Below are positions 9,312 to 19,467 of a stretch of DNA of 25,765 nt, one piece after another. Each line of letters opens with the position of its first letter. Position 1 is the stretch's first letter. The DNA is from Apostichopus californicus (Eukaryota; Echinodermata; Holothuroidea; Aspidochirotida; Stichopodidae). The stretch lies in contig JAIPMN010019601.1 in assembly GCA_020650975.1 (NCBI GenBank), forward strand, positions 1 through 25,765, in the 5' to 3' direction. Position numbers and translations under genes: made by a program. Under the pieces are notes generated by a model that was not told the origin of the DNA, did no database searches, and saw nothing but the letters and a program-made list of their open reading frames with translations.

Positions 9312-12300
9312 GTAAGTAACATCTTTAGAGCTTCCTTACATAGTGACCTGCAGACTAAGTAGTGTCACACATAATTTAAAATGGCAATTTAACCAGTGAC
9401 CTGCAACTAGTGCGTTAGACCTGCATACTAGTCAAAATCCCTCATCTGGCTATGTAGTGTCACACATAATTGAAAAGGCAAATTTAAACAGTGTCCTGCA
9501 ACTAGTGGGTTAGACCTGCATACTAGTCAAAATCCCTCATCTGGCTATGCAGTGTCACACATAATTGAAAAGGCAAATTAAAACAGTGACCTGCAACTAG
9601 TGGGTTAGACCTGCATACTAGTTAAAATCCCTCATCTGGCTATGTAGTGTCACACATAATTAACAAGGCAATTTAACCAGTGACCTGCATCTGGCTGGTT
9701 AGACCTGCATACTAGTCAAAATCCCTCATCTGGCTTTGTAGTGTCACACATAATTAACAAGGCAACTTAACCAGTGACCTGCATCTGGCTGGTTAGACCT
9801 GCATACTAGTCAAAATCCCTCATCTGGTTATGTAGTGTCGAACATAATTAAAAAGCAATATAAAAAGTGACCTGCAACTGGGGGGGGGGGGTAAGGCCTG
9901 CGTACTTGTCAGAATCCCTCATCTGGCCGAGTAGTGTCACACATAATTAACAAGGCAATTAAAACAGTGACCTGCAACTAGTTGGTTAGACCTGCATACT
10001 AGTCAAAATCCCTCATTTGGCTATGTAGTGTCACACTTCTTACACTTAATCCCTTCCCTGTCTTGTGGTATTGCATGTAGTTGGGGGGTGTGATTGCTGG
10101 CTACACAGTATGTAAGGTAGCAGGTACCATGTCTTATTACTAAGTTACTAACCCCCTTCGTTTTCCCACTCCCCTCCAAAAACATTAATACAGCTCCTAC
10201 GTGATTGCTAACTGACATATTGGCATATTAAGCAAGTTTGGTATTTAATCGTTTATACTTACAGGATATCAAAGACATTATAACGAAGGTAGGAAGACCT
10301 GCCCGGTCTGTGGTTTGACCATACGCAAACAGGAAGTAGAGACGCACTTCCACTCTGAACTCCAACAACTGGAAAAACTCACCAAGGATGGATCGCGAAG
10401 TCTACGGTATCCACAGAGGAGAAAGACGCTAGAAAATGATGAGAGTAAAGATGGCAGGTCAGATGACCGGTTTGAGGAATATCTCCGTCTGAAGAGGAAA
10501 CGGGAAACCAGGCGAAGGCCTAAAGAGATGAGAGGATCTGATGGAGCTAGTACCAGTGGTTGCACAAACAGTACAGAATGCCCAGTTTGTGGTATCACCT
10601 TAACTGGCACAGCCGAAGAGATGAATCTACATGCTGAGGCTTGTCTGATTAAGGTAACTTACCTACAGAGAGCGCTTGTAATAATTCACAGTGTGTGAGT
10701 GTGTTCACATGTATCAACATGCTGAGGCTTGTCTGATTAAGGTAACTTACCTACAGAGAGCGCTTGTAATAATTCACAGTGTGTGAGTGTGTTCACCTGT
10801 ATCAACATGCTGAGGCTTGTCTGATTAAGGTAACTTACCTACAGAGAGTGCTTGTAATAATTAACAGTGTGTGAGTGTGTTCACCTGTATCAACATGCTG
10901 AGGCTTGTCTGATTAAGGTAACTTACCTACAGAGAGTGCTTGTAATAATTTACAAGTGTGTGAGTGTGTTCACCTGTATCAACATGCTGAGGCTTGTCTG
11001 ATTAAGGTAACTTACATACAGAGAGTGCTTGTAATAATTCGCAAGTGTGTGAGTGTGTTCACATGTATCAACATGCTGGGGCTTGTTTGGTTAAGGTAAC
11101 TTACCTACAGAGAGTGCTTGTAATCATACACAAGTTTGTGATGTTGTTCACGTGTATCAACATGCTGAGGCTTGTCTGATTCAGGTAAATTACGTACAGA
11201 GAGTTCTTGTAATAATTCACAGGGTGTGAGTGTGTTCACCTATATCAACATGCTGAGGCTTGTCTGATTAAGGTAACTTAACTACAGAGAGCGCTTGTAA
11301 TAATTCACAAGTGTGTGATGGTGTTCACCTGTTTCGACCTAGAGACGAGAGAAACCTAAATTTGCATGTTTCTACTTTCTCCACACTTTTATCAAAATGT
11401 GACATGATATCCTTAGTTAGAGCTCATGGACTCAAATCATGGTTTGTTGTCAAATGTCCAATGACATGGGCAGTTCTTAATTTTTTTTTATGAAAACATA
11501 ACATAGGTTAAGATTGAAAGTTTGGAAATAATTTACAAGAGGAAGGGTATATGATATCAAAAGTAGAATTTGTCCACTTTAAAATATTTTTGGGATCCTC
11601 AACATTTTCGACACACTATCATAGTAAACAACAGTGTTGAACTTACTCTGTACTCTGTATTACTGCAGTGTCATGTTACATGTATGGATATGGCATGTCT
11701 ATCAGTCTTTTTGTGGAATTTGTTTCTTCAGCAATCTGGAGAGATTGAGAACAGTGAAGGAGATGTTAATGTGGATGACGAAGAGAGCTTCGAGGAGTAT
11801 ACCTGGGCCGGACAGACCAGAATACGAGCCACAACTTTACTTGAGGGAGGTCTTCAAGGTTTGTCAATGTATATGTATATGTATGTATGTATATTAGATC
11901 CTCTTGCAAGCAGGAACTCACGAAGAAGCCATCATTGGCTTATCAAAGCCGCAAGCTGACCGAAGTCAGTCTCTTAGATTCATATTTCATGTCCATGAAT
12001 TGTCAATTGTCAACAACTCTGTAACTGGACGACATACATTAATCTTGGAGTGACTCGAACTCGGGACCTTATGATTGAAAGGCACCGGCGTTAACCACTG
12101 AGCTAACACTCCTTGAGTTGCCTCAATGCTTCAATGCTTCAAACCTCCAATGCTTCATCCAAGGAAGGCCAAAGTAGACGAAAGTTAATACAGTAGTCTT
12201 GTACAATCTTGCATACTGGTATTGTTAATTTGAGTGACAACGATAAATCTTGAGAGCAGCCTCTGTGCAGCTCTTTCTCTGTCTTATCCACAGTTTTGTC

Positions 12301-15300
12301 GCAATTTTAACAAACATATTGAATACTGTTCAAATTGTTAATCCAATTGATCAAACAAAGGAACTTTCATGGGATTGATTCCTTTAAATAGTGATGACTT
12401 TTGTTTCTGAGAAATTCTTTTGCCTTCTTATTTTGGGTAGATTGATATCAATCACATGTTACCCCAACAGAAGAAACATTGATGCGAGTACAGATAACAT
12501 TTTATGATCAGTTGGAAATGAAAGTTCCGTCGTTATGGCAATGTGGCAAAGTGAGCTATTCAGATTCGAAGAAAGAGGTTAAAAACAGCACTCCACAGAA
12601 TTAACTGTGAATGGATAGCTGGCTGTTGTCAATTCTTCACTGTTGCTGGAGCTGTCGCTAAGGGACAATTATTACAGTATTCAGATTGAAGCAAACTCTC
12701 AGGAAATTGATTTCAATTGTGTTGTCATGTACTTGACACTTTTCATATGAATTTCATGTGTTTGACTGGTGCTGACTTTATTAATGCTATTTATCTTGAA
12801 AGAAAAATATAATTGCCTCATTTGGTATGGCCATATGATTGTCTTACACAAGTCTCACACAAATATTGCCTTGAAAGACTTTCATTCATGTGTTTTGATT
12901 TGTTGTGGGGAGTAAGTCCTCTTTATAGAACAGTTGGAATACACTGCAAAAATTTCAGATATCGCTCACATTACGTGTAAACAATAAAGATGGTGAAAGT
13001 AATACTACTAATTTGAGAGCTCTTTGTTATGAATATCCCGTCATTGTTTATTGGGTTAATGCTTATGTGTTAATTTTATTCACAGGATGCGGTTACAAGA
13101 CCGTAAAGACCTCCAAAGATGATAACGCTCTCGACGATGACGAACTGGATGTTGAGGGAGACGAATCAGCTGAGTTTGGTCCTCCTCAGTTCACGGAAGA
13201 GGATCTCATCCACCTGGCCGACTCGCCAGAACAGGATACACAGAGCAACGGGACGGGATCGTTAACGGAAGAGAGAAACTCAAATGTAGATCATGATAGA
13301 GGGCAGCAGACAAAAGACGGTAGACAGAATCATAGTGCAATTGGTAGTGGATGCTCTGAACACTCCGGGTAAGCTGAATGGCATTGATAAAATAACTGTA
13401 AGATTTGACTAAAACATTGGCAGGGAGGGGATAGGAAAAGTGGGGTGGGGGGTGGGGTGGTGGGGAGGCTAACATCTAGCCAGTTGAGGCTGTAGACACA
13501 CATAGTGCAATTGGTAGTGGATGCTCTGAACACTCCAGGTAAGGTGAATGGCATTGATAAAGAATTTTATAATTGACAAAAACATGGGCAGGAGGGGATG
13601 TGAAAAGTGGGGAGGCTAACATCGTCAAGCCAGCGTCAAGTATCGCATAATGGCCGTATTTAATAAAATTCAGTTTATGTTTCTTAATGTTGGAGGTGTG
13701 AGTACTTTTGGCAGGCTAATTAAACTAATGCATAGACTTTGCTTGAAGGAAACTCCATACCCCCCTCCCCCCCCCCAAAAAAAAAAGAAGGAAAAAAACA
13801 TGAAAAATAGATGTAAGTATAATTGTGTGACAAAGCTAGCAGGAGCTTTATTTGTTAGAATTTGTAAACATTTTCACACCAAACAACTGGTGATCTGACA
13901 ACAACATATAATGGCCAAGACTGTTTGGTATGCTGTGTACTGCCTTGTAAGTATCTGCAGTAGATAAGCTCTCCCTGGAAGGTAAAATTATAGCAGTTGG
14001 TTGCATTTGCAAAACATGTACTGTTCATACCAAGTAGAGGCAAGTAACGAAAGGCTACACTGTTAATGTTCCACCAAGTAACTACAATGGGTCATAGGCT
14101 GTTCGACTGTTGGTTTCATGACAGATGATTAAAAACTAATGAATGTCTCAGATGTTTCAAAGCAAACATCAACTCTTAGCTTGCCTTTTCTTCTTCCACA
14201 GAGGAAACTCAGGGACAGCAGATTCAACAGAGTTGATCAAATCCTTGAAGATGGAGATTGTTAGCCTTACAGAAGAGCTGGGAAGCAAGGCCCCTCTGAG
14301 GTGTTTGGTTTGCTTGGTGAGTTTAGACCGTGTCATTTATTTCACCAATGAATGGTTGATAAACCAACTGTTATGAAATATTGTCAGTTAGTGCTTCAAA
14401 GAAGTTCAGTGCATAATTTACATTTTGTGCAGTAAAGTTGATGTCTAACTGTCCCTATTGTTTCTTAGAGAATAGTGAAGATGCAAAACATTTCTGGATA
14501 CGAAAAGTGCAAAACATTCTTTGCATATTTGTGTACCTACTTGCTGTTGTAACAGCATGCTAGGATTCCCTAATGTGTTCCTCAGATGTTCTGTTTTTAA
14601 TAGTGCCTGGAGTTTTCCTTCTTATTTTGTTTAACCTTGTACATAGGATGTTGTAGAACTACAAAGTTGTACTCTACACTTGATTTGTACAGGTTTCTGG
14701 TGATGTGTACTACTTGCGTAGCTAGAGTTATGCTGAGTGCATTCACTTCATGTTAGGAGCATTTGAGGGGCAGAAAAATCCCAAAATGCTTTCATACAAA
14801 GTTGAAAATACATGCTGCTACTTTGTCCAAATTTCAGTAAATTTTATCTTCAGCTCAGTACATGGAAGACTAGAAAGTTCTGCTGGTCTTAATCAATTTA
14901 TTTATGCCAAGGCTATAATTACCAACAATAAACCCCCCCCCCCCCAAAAAAAAATACAAACATGTGATTATTTACAGTGTAGTCACCAATCAGAAAGGAT
15001 TACTACGTAAATAGACAGTAGTTGGATCGCACAGTATTAATATGGTTGACAGTTCCGGAAAGTTTCGTACTGTTTAGTGAAATGTAAGGAAACTGGCAAC
15101 ACTAATTAGCAGGACCAAAACGTAATCCTAAAATAGCAACAATGAGGAATGCATGCTAATTGTTAATTTTTACAGAGATGTCTCTTTGTATCATAACATT
15201 TGGGGTGATGGGGGGTTGGGAGGAGGGTAGATGGAGGGACATAAGTTGTGGCCAAGTTCAGACATTCACAGTAATTAAAGAAACCAGTCAAGAATGTTTT

Positions 15301-16520
15301 TACTATTCGATGAATGTTAAACATGACACTACTGAAATATGGCAATAATGATATGGTATAATAGTAGCTGCATTGTTCAAACACCAGCCGATATGTTTCA
15401 AGTTCTTTAATTTGTTATTTTCTTAACCTCTTGAAGGATGCGTACAAGAAGCCGGTGGTATCAGTTCAATGTTGGCATGTCTACTGTGAGGACTGTTGGA
15501 TGAGAACTCTTGTAAGTACTATAGCGTAGTGGTGAGTTAAAACGCTCACTTAACACTTAGGAGTCATGTTTGCTTGTAAATGTTGTGTTTATTGATGTGA
15601 GGGTTAAATACAGGAGGTAGGTGGGCATGAAAGGTTGTGACAGACATCTGTAGTCTAGTACCTCTCAGTTTGTTGGGTAAAAAGAAGCTCTTGAATTCAA
15701 TGGTTCAGGGCTGCGGCTGAGATGAGTATAGATTCAGGTCCAAGTCCTGCCGAGGCGTGTCTGAAGCAAGTCCAAGTCCAAAGAAGGCCCAGTCTGAGAT
15801 AAGTCCCAGTCCAGAGCCTCATGGCTGTGGCTGAGATGAGTATAGATTCAGGCCCAAGTCCCACTGAGGCGAGTCTGAAATCAAGTCCAAGTCCAAAGAA
15901 GGCCCAGTCTGAGATAAGTCCCAGTCCAGAGCCTCATGGCTGTGGCTGAGATGAGTATAGATTCAGGTCCAAGTCCCGCTGAGGCGAGTCTGAAATCAAG
16001 TCCAAGTCCAAAGAAGGCCCAGTCTGAGATAAGTCCGGGTCCAGAGCCTCTGATTCCTAGATCCCACACCAATTATGGGTGTGGTATTAAGACCGGATGT
16101 GGTAGGTAAATGTTTCTCAAGATTGGATGGTTCTGATGCTGGCCCTAATCTGGACAAACTTTATAATCTTCAAATTTGCTGCACACTAGTTCAACACCAA
16201 ATTATTCCCCAAATGGTAGGTTTTTGGTTCAACATATCTGTCTAGAAAATTTCATGTTGCTAAGATAAGATAAGGAATAAGTTTTTGCTAACAATGTGTA
16301 AAAATTGTGGTGTTTCTGTTTTACACATTGGGCAATATCATATATGAAATAATTTTAAGTAAACCTTGAAAATCTATTTCTTGTACACCTTGTTATTTGA
16401 AAAGTTGTAATGTTTACTTTGCTATTTCCCCTTTTTTTGTTGTTACAGGGAGCCAAGAAACTTTGCCCTCAGTGCCAGATGATCACCAACCCTGGCCAGT
16501 TACGTACTATTTATTTGTGA
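9231..16520 (+). CDS. RNF220: RNF220-like RING E3 ubiquitin ligase, C-terminal 379 residues (join of 7 exons)
   Basis: Join of 9231-9311, 10265-10653, 11732-11858, 13086-13368, 14202-14316, 15437-15511 and 16449-16520; every junction has GT/AG and keeps frame. Order: a first zinc finger (TCPVCGLTI), a Lys/Arg-rich region, a second C-x2-C...H-x3-C finger (ECPVCGITL, HAEACLIK), the strongly conserved block FEEYTWAGQTRIRATTLLEG, an acidic region, a short coiled coil, and a C-terminal C3HC4 RING ending LRTIYL. This order matches RNF220, about 566 residues in humans. Known: RNF220 is an E3 ligase acting with ZC4H2 in neural patterning and on beta-catenin and Gli proteins. The N-terminal third is absent; it may lie upstream, or transcription may start nearby at the ATG of the first visible exon (ACAATGACTG). 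Confidence 0.93.
9343..10036. repeat. ~95-bp minisatellite filling intron after exon a
   Basis: Units beginning gtgacctgca at 9343 (partial), 9396, 9491, 9586, 9680, 9774, 9867 and 9967; period 93-95, or 100 where a G12 run (9880-9891) is inserted. Shared words include cctgcatactagtcaaaa and tagtgtcacacataatt. The array starts 31 bases after the donor. Confidence 0.95.
10037..10264. other. Unique remainder of RNF220 intron
   Basis: Nothing recognised apart from the acceptor at its end. Confidence 0.4.
10265..10653 (+). CDS. RNF220: RNF220 exon b: two zinc fingers
   Basis: Acceptor ATACTTACAG, donor ATTAAG|GTAACT, ends in phase 0. Carries a first finger CPVCGLTIRKQEVETHFH, a basic stretch with LRLKRKRETRRRPKE, and a second CPVC...HAEAC finger at its 3' end. 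The last 23 bases, coding the second half of that finger, are the part repeated in the following intron. Confidence 0.93.
10631..11337 (+). repeat. Eight-copy 88-89 bp array including an exon end and its splice donor
   Basis: Units start with atgctgaggcttgtctg at 10631, 10719, 10807, 10895, 10984, 11073, 11162 and 11250. The first 23 bases of unit 1 are coding (end of exon b). Each unit then has a donor: GTAACT at 10654, 10742, 10830, 10918, 11007, 11096 and 11273, and GTAAAT at 11185. The rest of each unit is intron-derived, with the shared words cttgtaata and gtgtgagtgtgttcac. Confidence 0.96.
11338..11731. other. Rest of intron b-c
   Basis: No feature seen other than the polypyrimidine tract and acceptor before 11732. 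Confidence 0.4.
11732..11858 (+). CDS. RNF220: RNF220 exon c: conserved FEEY block
   Basis: Acceptor TTTCTTCAG, donor CAAG|GTTTGT, phase 0 to 1. Encodes an acidic start and FEEYTWAGQTRIRATTLLEG, the most conserved block of the family outside the RING. Confidence 0.94.
11865..11895. repeat. TATG microsatellite
   Basis: Imperfect TATG/TATATG run about six bases inside the intron after exon c. Confidence 0.8.
12047..12112 (-). mobile_element. tRNA-derived SINE head with A and B boxes
   Basis: On the minus strand, TTAGCTCAGTGGTTA (12106-12092) is a good A box and GAGTTCGAGTC (12062-12052) a good B box, with terminal GGAGTG/CACTCC complementarity. An anticodon-like CCTT...AAGG hairpin is present, but the 3' side of the T-stem is missing, so it cannot fold as a normal tRNA. 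Most likely a SINE head; its body and tail may extend to about 11985. Confidence 0.65.
12113..13085. other. Intron c-d remainder
   Basis: A short repeat of caatgcttc units lies near 12123-12156. Nothing else recognised before the acceptor at 13085. Confidence 0.4.
13086..13368 (+). CDS. RNF220: RNF220 exon d: acidic region
   Basis: Acceptor TTATTCACAG, donor CCGG|GTAAGC, phase 1 to 2. Begins GCGYKTVKTS, then DDDELDVEGDE and EFGPPQFTEEDL, matching the acidic segment that follows the FEEY block in RNF220. The tail is Ser/Asn/Gln-rich and disordered. Its 3' end and donor are duplicated downstream. Confidence 0.93.
13320..13635 (+). repeat. Two-copy 170-bp duplication including exon d end and donor
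   Basis: The 36-base word from 13331 recurs at 13501 (period 170). Copy 1 contains the last 38 coding bases and donor CCGG|GTAAGC. Copy 2 contains the same bases with donor CCAG|GTAAGG at 13539. Both copies continue through gaatggcattgataaa, aaaagtgggg and ggaggctaacatc. Copy 1 has an expanded G-rich tract (13439-13469). Confidence 0.95.
13636..14201. other. Intron d-e remainder with C-run/A-run
   Basis: A C-rich tract at 13760-13776 passes directly into an A10 run (13777-13786). No exon recognised. Confidence 0.5.
14202..14316 (+). CDS. RNF220: RNF220 exon e: coiled coil and RING start
   Basis: Acceptor TTCTTCCACAG, donor TTG|GTGAGT, phase 2 to 0. LIKSLKMEIVSLTEELGSK is a short heptad coiled coil. 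RCLVCL supplies the first C-x2-C of the RING. Confidence 0.94.
14317..15436. other. Intron e-f
   Basis: Contains C13 followed directly by A9 at 14933-14954, the same arrangement as at 13760. No exon recognised on either strand. Confidence 0.5.
15437..15511 (+). CDS. RNF220: RNF220 exon f: RING middle
   Basis: Acceptor ACCTCTTGAAG, donor CTT|GTAAGT, 25 codons in phase 0. VQCWHVYCEDCWMRTL gives the C-x-H and C-x2-C zinc ligands and the E2-contact tryptophan region. Confidence 0.94.
15709..16050. repeat. Three-copy 114-bp minisatellite in RNF220 intron f-g
   Basis: Units start ggctgtggctgagatgag (first copy ctgcgg) at 15709, 15823 and 15938. They share aagtccaagtccaaagaagg and agtctgagataagtcc and are over 90 percent alike by eye. 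The array sits about 200 bases after the donor. Confidence 0.95.
16051..16448. other. Rest of intron f-g
   Basis: Nothing recognised before the acceptor at 16448. Confidence 0.4.
16449..16520 (+). CDS. RNF220: RNF220 exon g: RING end and stop
   Basis: Acceptor TTGTTACAG. GAKKLCPQC closes the RING with the last C-x2-C, then TNPGQLRTIYL and TGA at 16518-16520. The C-terminus matches the family closely. Confidence 0.95.
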   Translation, partial: GAKKLCPQCQMITNPGQLRTIYL

Positions 16521-17700
16521 CCGTCAGCTGTATGTGGTGTGTTTGTGTCTATGCCTATCTGATGACAGAAATCTATGACACATTGCAGATCTATCTTCGA
16601 TTTCTTATCTCAACGTCCGTGAGTGGTTGTGATACCCAGGAAGAATATCCGGAGAAAGACCACAAATAATGTCATCAAAGCTTTGGCCCAGTTTATCTGA
16701 AGATACAACTCATTTCCAGCCTTGATGTTTTCATGATACACACAGGCAAGGAATGACTTGTCAACTTTGTGGTGGCATTTAACCAGATTTAAATTTCTTC
16801 AGCGGACTAATTTTTGGGAGAGTCGCTTTCTTAAAGATATGACTGACTAATATTGTTAAAGCCTGACATTTGCGCAAAAATTTGATATCAATGAGATTAA
16901 TTTTCAGTACACTTTTCAAACATTGCTGTCCATGCAGCAAGTTTTTTACATTTATATCTTGTGGTAAAGGAACCAGAGATTACCATAATAAAGTACTTGC
17001 ATGGCATGTTGTTCATTCAATAGCTTAGTATTGAGCCAAACTTCTGTATCTTATTTCATGTAAACCTGGTATGAGTTGAAACAGTAGGCATTCACAATGA
17101 GTGGAGGAGGGAGGTGGGGGGGGGGGGCAGCGGGGTTAAGCAGATAACAGTTGAGTAACAGTAAAGATTCTAAGCCATCCATGTATGAAAATATGAATTC
17201 ATATGTCACCTTTTGATATTTTTTTTCTACTCTCAACCATCATCGCAAGAAGAAGTGAAACATAGGCTTCTTGAAATTATGAGTTTTTGTAAGAATAGAA
17301 TTTACATCTTTGGATAAATGATTTGTATATTATGAAAGCAAAAAATTAAGCCAAAGGCACTTTCAATATGTTGTTGCCAGATCTCAAATACAGTTGTAAC
17401 ATTTCAACAAAGAAAAGAAGAAAGAAAGTCATGGCTTTACCTTTGAAATATGAAGTTGAAAATGCATTAAGTACTGATGTTAAGGTACTGTTGAGCCACT
17501 AAGCCCATCGTTTCATGGAATACAGTAATATTGCATGTAGAGTTAACGAGTAAAATTAAAATTTTAAAACAATTTTCGCTCCTGTTGAGTTCGAAACTAA
17601 ACCCATCATTTATCACTTGCAATAAAGTGCATACATTTTCTGATTTTGTGGAGTGCTCACTAACTCTGTAATGTCAATCACAACTCACAATAAAGTACAG
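16521..17700 (+). other. RNF220: RNF220 3' untranslated region (inferred)
   Basis: No coding frame follows the stop. AATAAA signals occur at 16987, 17621 and 17689. The last is followed by a GT-rich stretch and is a good candidate for the distal end. A G12 run lies at 17116-17127. Confidence 0.55.
17689..17694 (+). terminator. Candidate distal polyadenylation signal of RNF220
   Basis: AATAAA with downstream T/GT-rich sequence. Alternatives at 16987-16992 and 17621-17626 could give shorter 3' ends. Confidence 0.45.
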
Positions 17701-18102
17701 TGTATTTTGAACTGTTCAATTAAATCTCTTCATTTTAGTATGCTGTTACTTGATTGGAAGTAAGTTAATTGATACCCGCAGGTGCTTTGACAAACTGTGG
17801 AATGATCATCGATTAGTTTGTTGAACATTGATAGCTCTTGTATTGGTTGGCTGGTTGGGGTGAGGGTGGGGGGGGGGGCAGAACCTCTTCATTGAATGTA
17901 AAACAACCAGGAGAGAAAAGATCACCTTTCACAAGAGGTCATAATTTGTTTCATTCTTGTTTCGAATTACGAGATTATTTGATTGATTATGCTGTGCGCA
18001 ACCGAGTGATCAGCTAACACGTGACAATTGGCAAATGGTCAAAATCTTCTTTCTTTTTAAGAAAACGTGAGCATGGAGTCTTAATAGTTTCCTTTTAAAG
18101 CT
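17701..18102. other. Intergenic gap between convergent genes
   Basis: About 400 bases between the last plus-strand and the likely last minus-strand poly(A) signals. Contains a G11 run at 17868-17878. No gene seen. Confidence 0.4.
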
Positions 18103-18108
18103 TTTATT
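18103..18108 (-). terminator. Candidate polyadenylation signal of the phosphatase gene
   Basis: AATAAA on the minus strand, about 1.24 kb after the stop codon. No closer canonical AATAAA was noticed on that strand. Confidence 0.35.
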
Positions 18109-19347
18109 AACTTTATCTCTGGCAAAGAGAATGGATTTATAAAATAAACATAAATTGTCCTGTGTAAATAGTACTGTATAAGACAAGAATGCATTATTCA
18201 AATTTGTCAACGATGAATAAACTAATACAGTAACTCGTCAATGAATTTGCTAAAATTGCAGCTGGATTGAATCTTCCTCGTCAATAAAAGTAATAATTAA
18301 ATGGAATATATGAAAACCACACCCATGATTCCATGGTTCTATGGTTTAGCTAAGTAAGAGCGCGTTGCTGCATGTGAAGAAGCTCATGGGTACAGAAGTT
18401 TGATATCTGTTTAGCCTAAACGATATTCTGCTCCAGGGAAAAAGACTTCGTGGCATTATATTTCAACCAATGTGGTTGGCTACTTAGTGCTAGCTAAGGG
18501 TTTGACATAAGAGGATATATAGTCAGGTGTTAAACATCTAATTGGATTAGAATGTAGAATGGGCCATGTTCCTACGAAAGTAAATTTTAGAAATACTACA
18601 CAAGATCGAATGGCAAAATCCAGCAATCGACACCATACTGCACATACCTAATATGACACTCTTTGAACTTACTACCTATATATGCTCATATATTATATAT
18701 ATATCAATATAAATATATTGTTTAAGTTTTAGAGATGGACATGGCCTGATGGCAGTTGCGATTGTTATCTATAACATATGGAAATTCATTTTATGACGTA
18801 ATTGCTTCCGATACCCAAAACCCGCGGTCAGTCCCAGAGCATTTCAATCAAGAAAATTTAACAAATCTGAACACCAAAAGTCATCTTGCAACAATGTCAA
18901 TACAAGACGACAAATATAAGAGAAAAATAAGAATAAATTTATGAGATAAAAAAGATAAAATTTTGAAAGGCAAATTGAGGACACGTTTCGACAAGCATGT
19001 ACTTACTATACGCACTCTTGAATTTGCAGACTGAACACTCCTCATTGGGTGTTGCATAATTTCGAGAGTCGGTACCTTCACGCATGCCCAGAATAATTTT
19101 GATAACTTTGAGCAATTTTTGGCTTGCTACGATTTGGGTCCAATGTAGAAAGACCGTTGGGATTGTTCGTATCATAAATGAATTCTAGTATATGATTGAA
19201 CTTGAAGATATGAGCTGTTATACATTTCATAGGCGTGAAAAGTATGAAATACTCTTCGTCGCCACCATTCTCTGAGTTCTTCATCAAAAGTCTCACTCTT
19301 CTTCTCTGTTCTTGAATACTCCCCCCTCCCAAATGTGATATGAATAT
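18109..19347 (-). other. Phosphatase 3' untranslated region (inferred)
   Basis: AT-rich, with no domain-bearing frame. Open frames near 18881-19332 on the minus strand lack a recognisable domain and lie after the stop codon. Confidence 0.4.
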
Positions 19348-19467
19348 TCATGTCATGTTGACATAAATTGATTGGTCTGCGTCTTCGTCAGAGCTTTCCC
19401 CTCCTGGGACCGGTGGCGGATTCTCGATATAATACTTCACTGCTTCATTAATCAGCTGGTATTTATC
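19348..19467 (-). CDS. PTP last exon
   Basis: Acceptor CGATGTTCTAG. DKYQLINEAVKYYIENPPP, the last D2 helix, then an acidic tail and SIYVNMT followed by TGA. The C-terminal YVNM fits the Y-x-N/Y-x-x-M class of SH2-binding motifs; whether it is phosphorylated is unknown. Confidence 0.9.
   Translation of the reverse strand, partial: DKYQLINEAVKYYIENPPPVPGGESSDEDADQSIYVNMT

Noticed and set aside
10631..11337. CRISPR-like array
   Set aside because: Direct repeats with no unique spacers, in an animal gene intron; a plain tandem minisatellite.
12047..12112. Functional tRNA gene
   Set aside because: A and B boxes are present but the T-stem 3' side is missing and the D-arm does not pair; fits a SINE head better.
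13206..13554. Minus-strand Pro-rich frames
   Set aside because: Antisense to RNF220 exon d and its G-rich duplicate; composition explained by the repeats.
15881..16072. Minus-strand frame rich in LGL/GLG
   Set aside because: Translation of the 114-bp minisatellite; no start context or domain.
18881..19332. Minus-strand frames before the phosphatase stop region
   Set aside because: They lie downstream of the TGA at 19348-19350 and show no domain; treated as 3' UTR.
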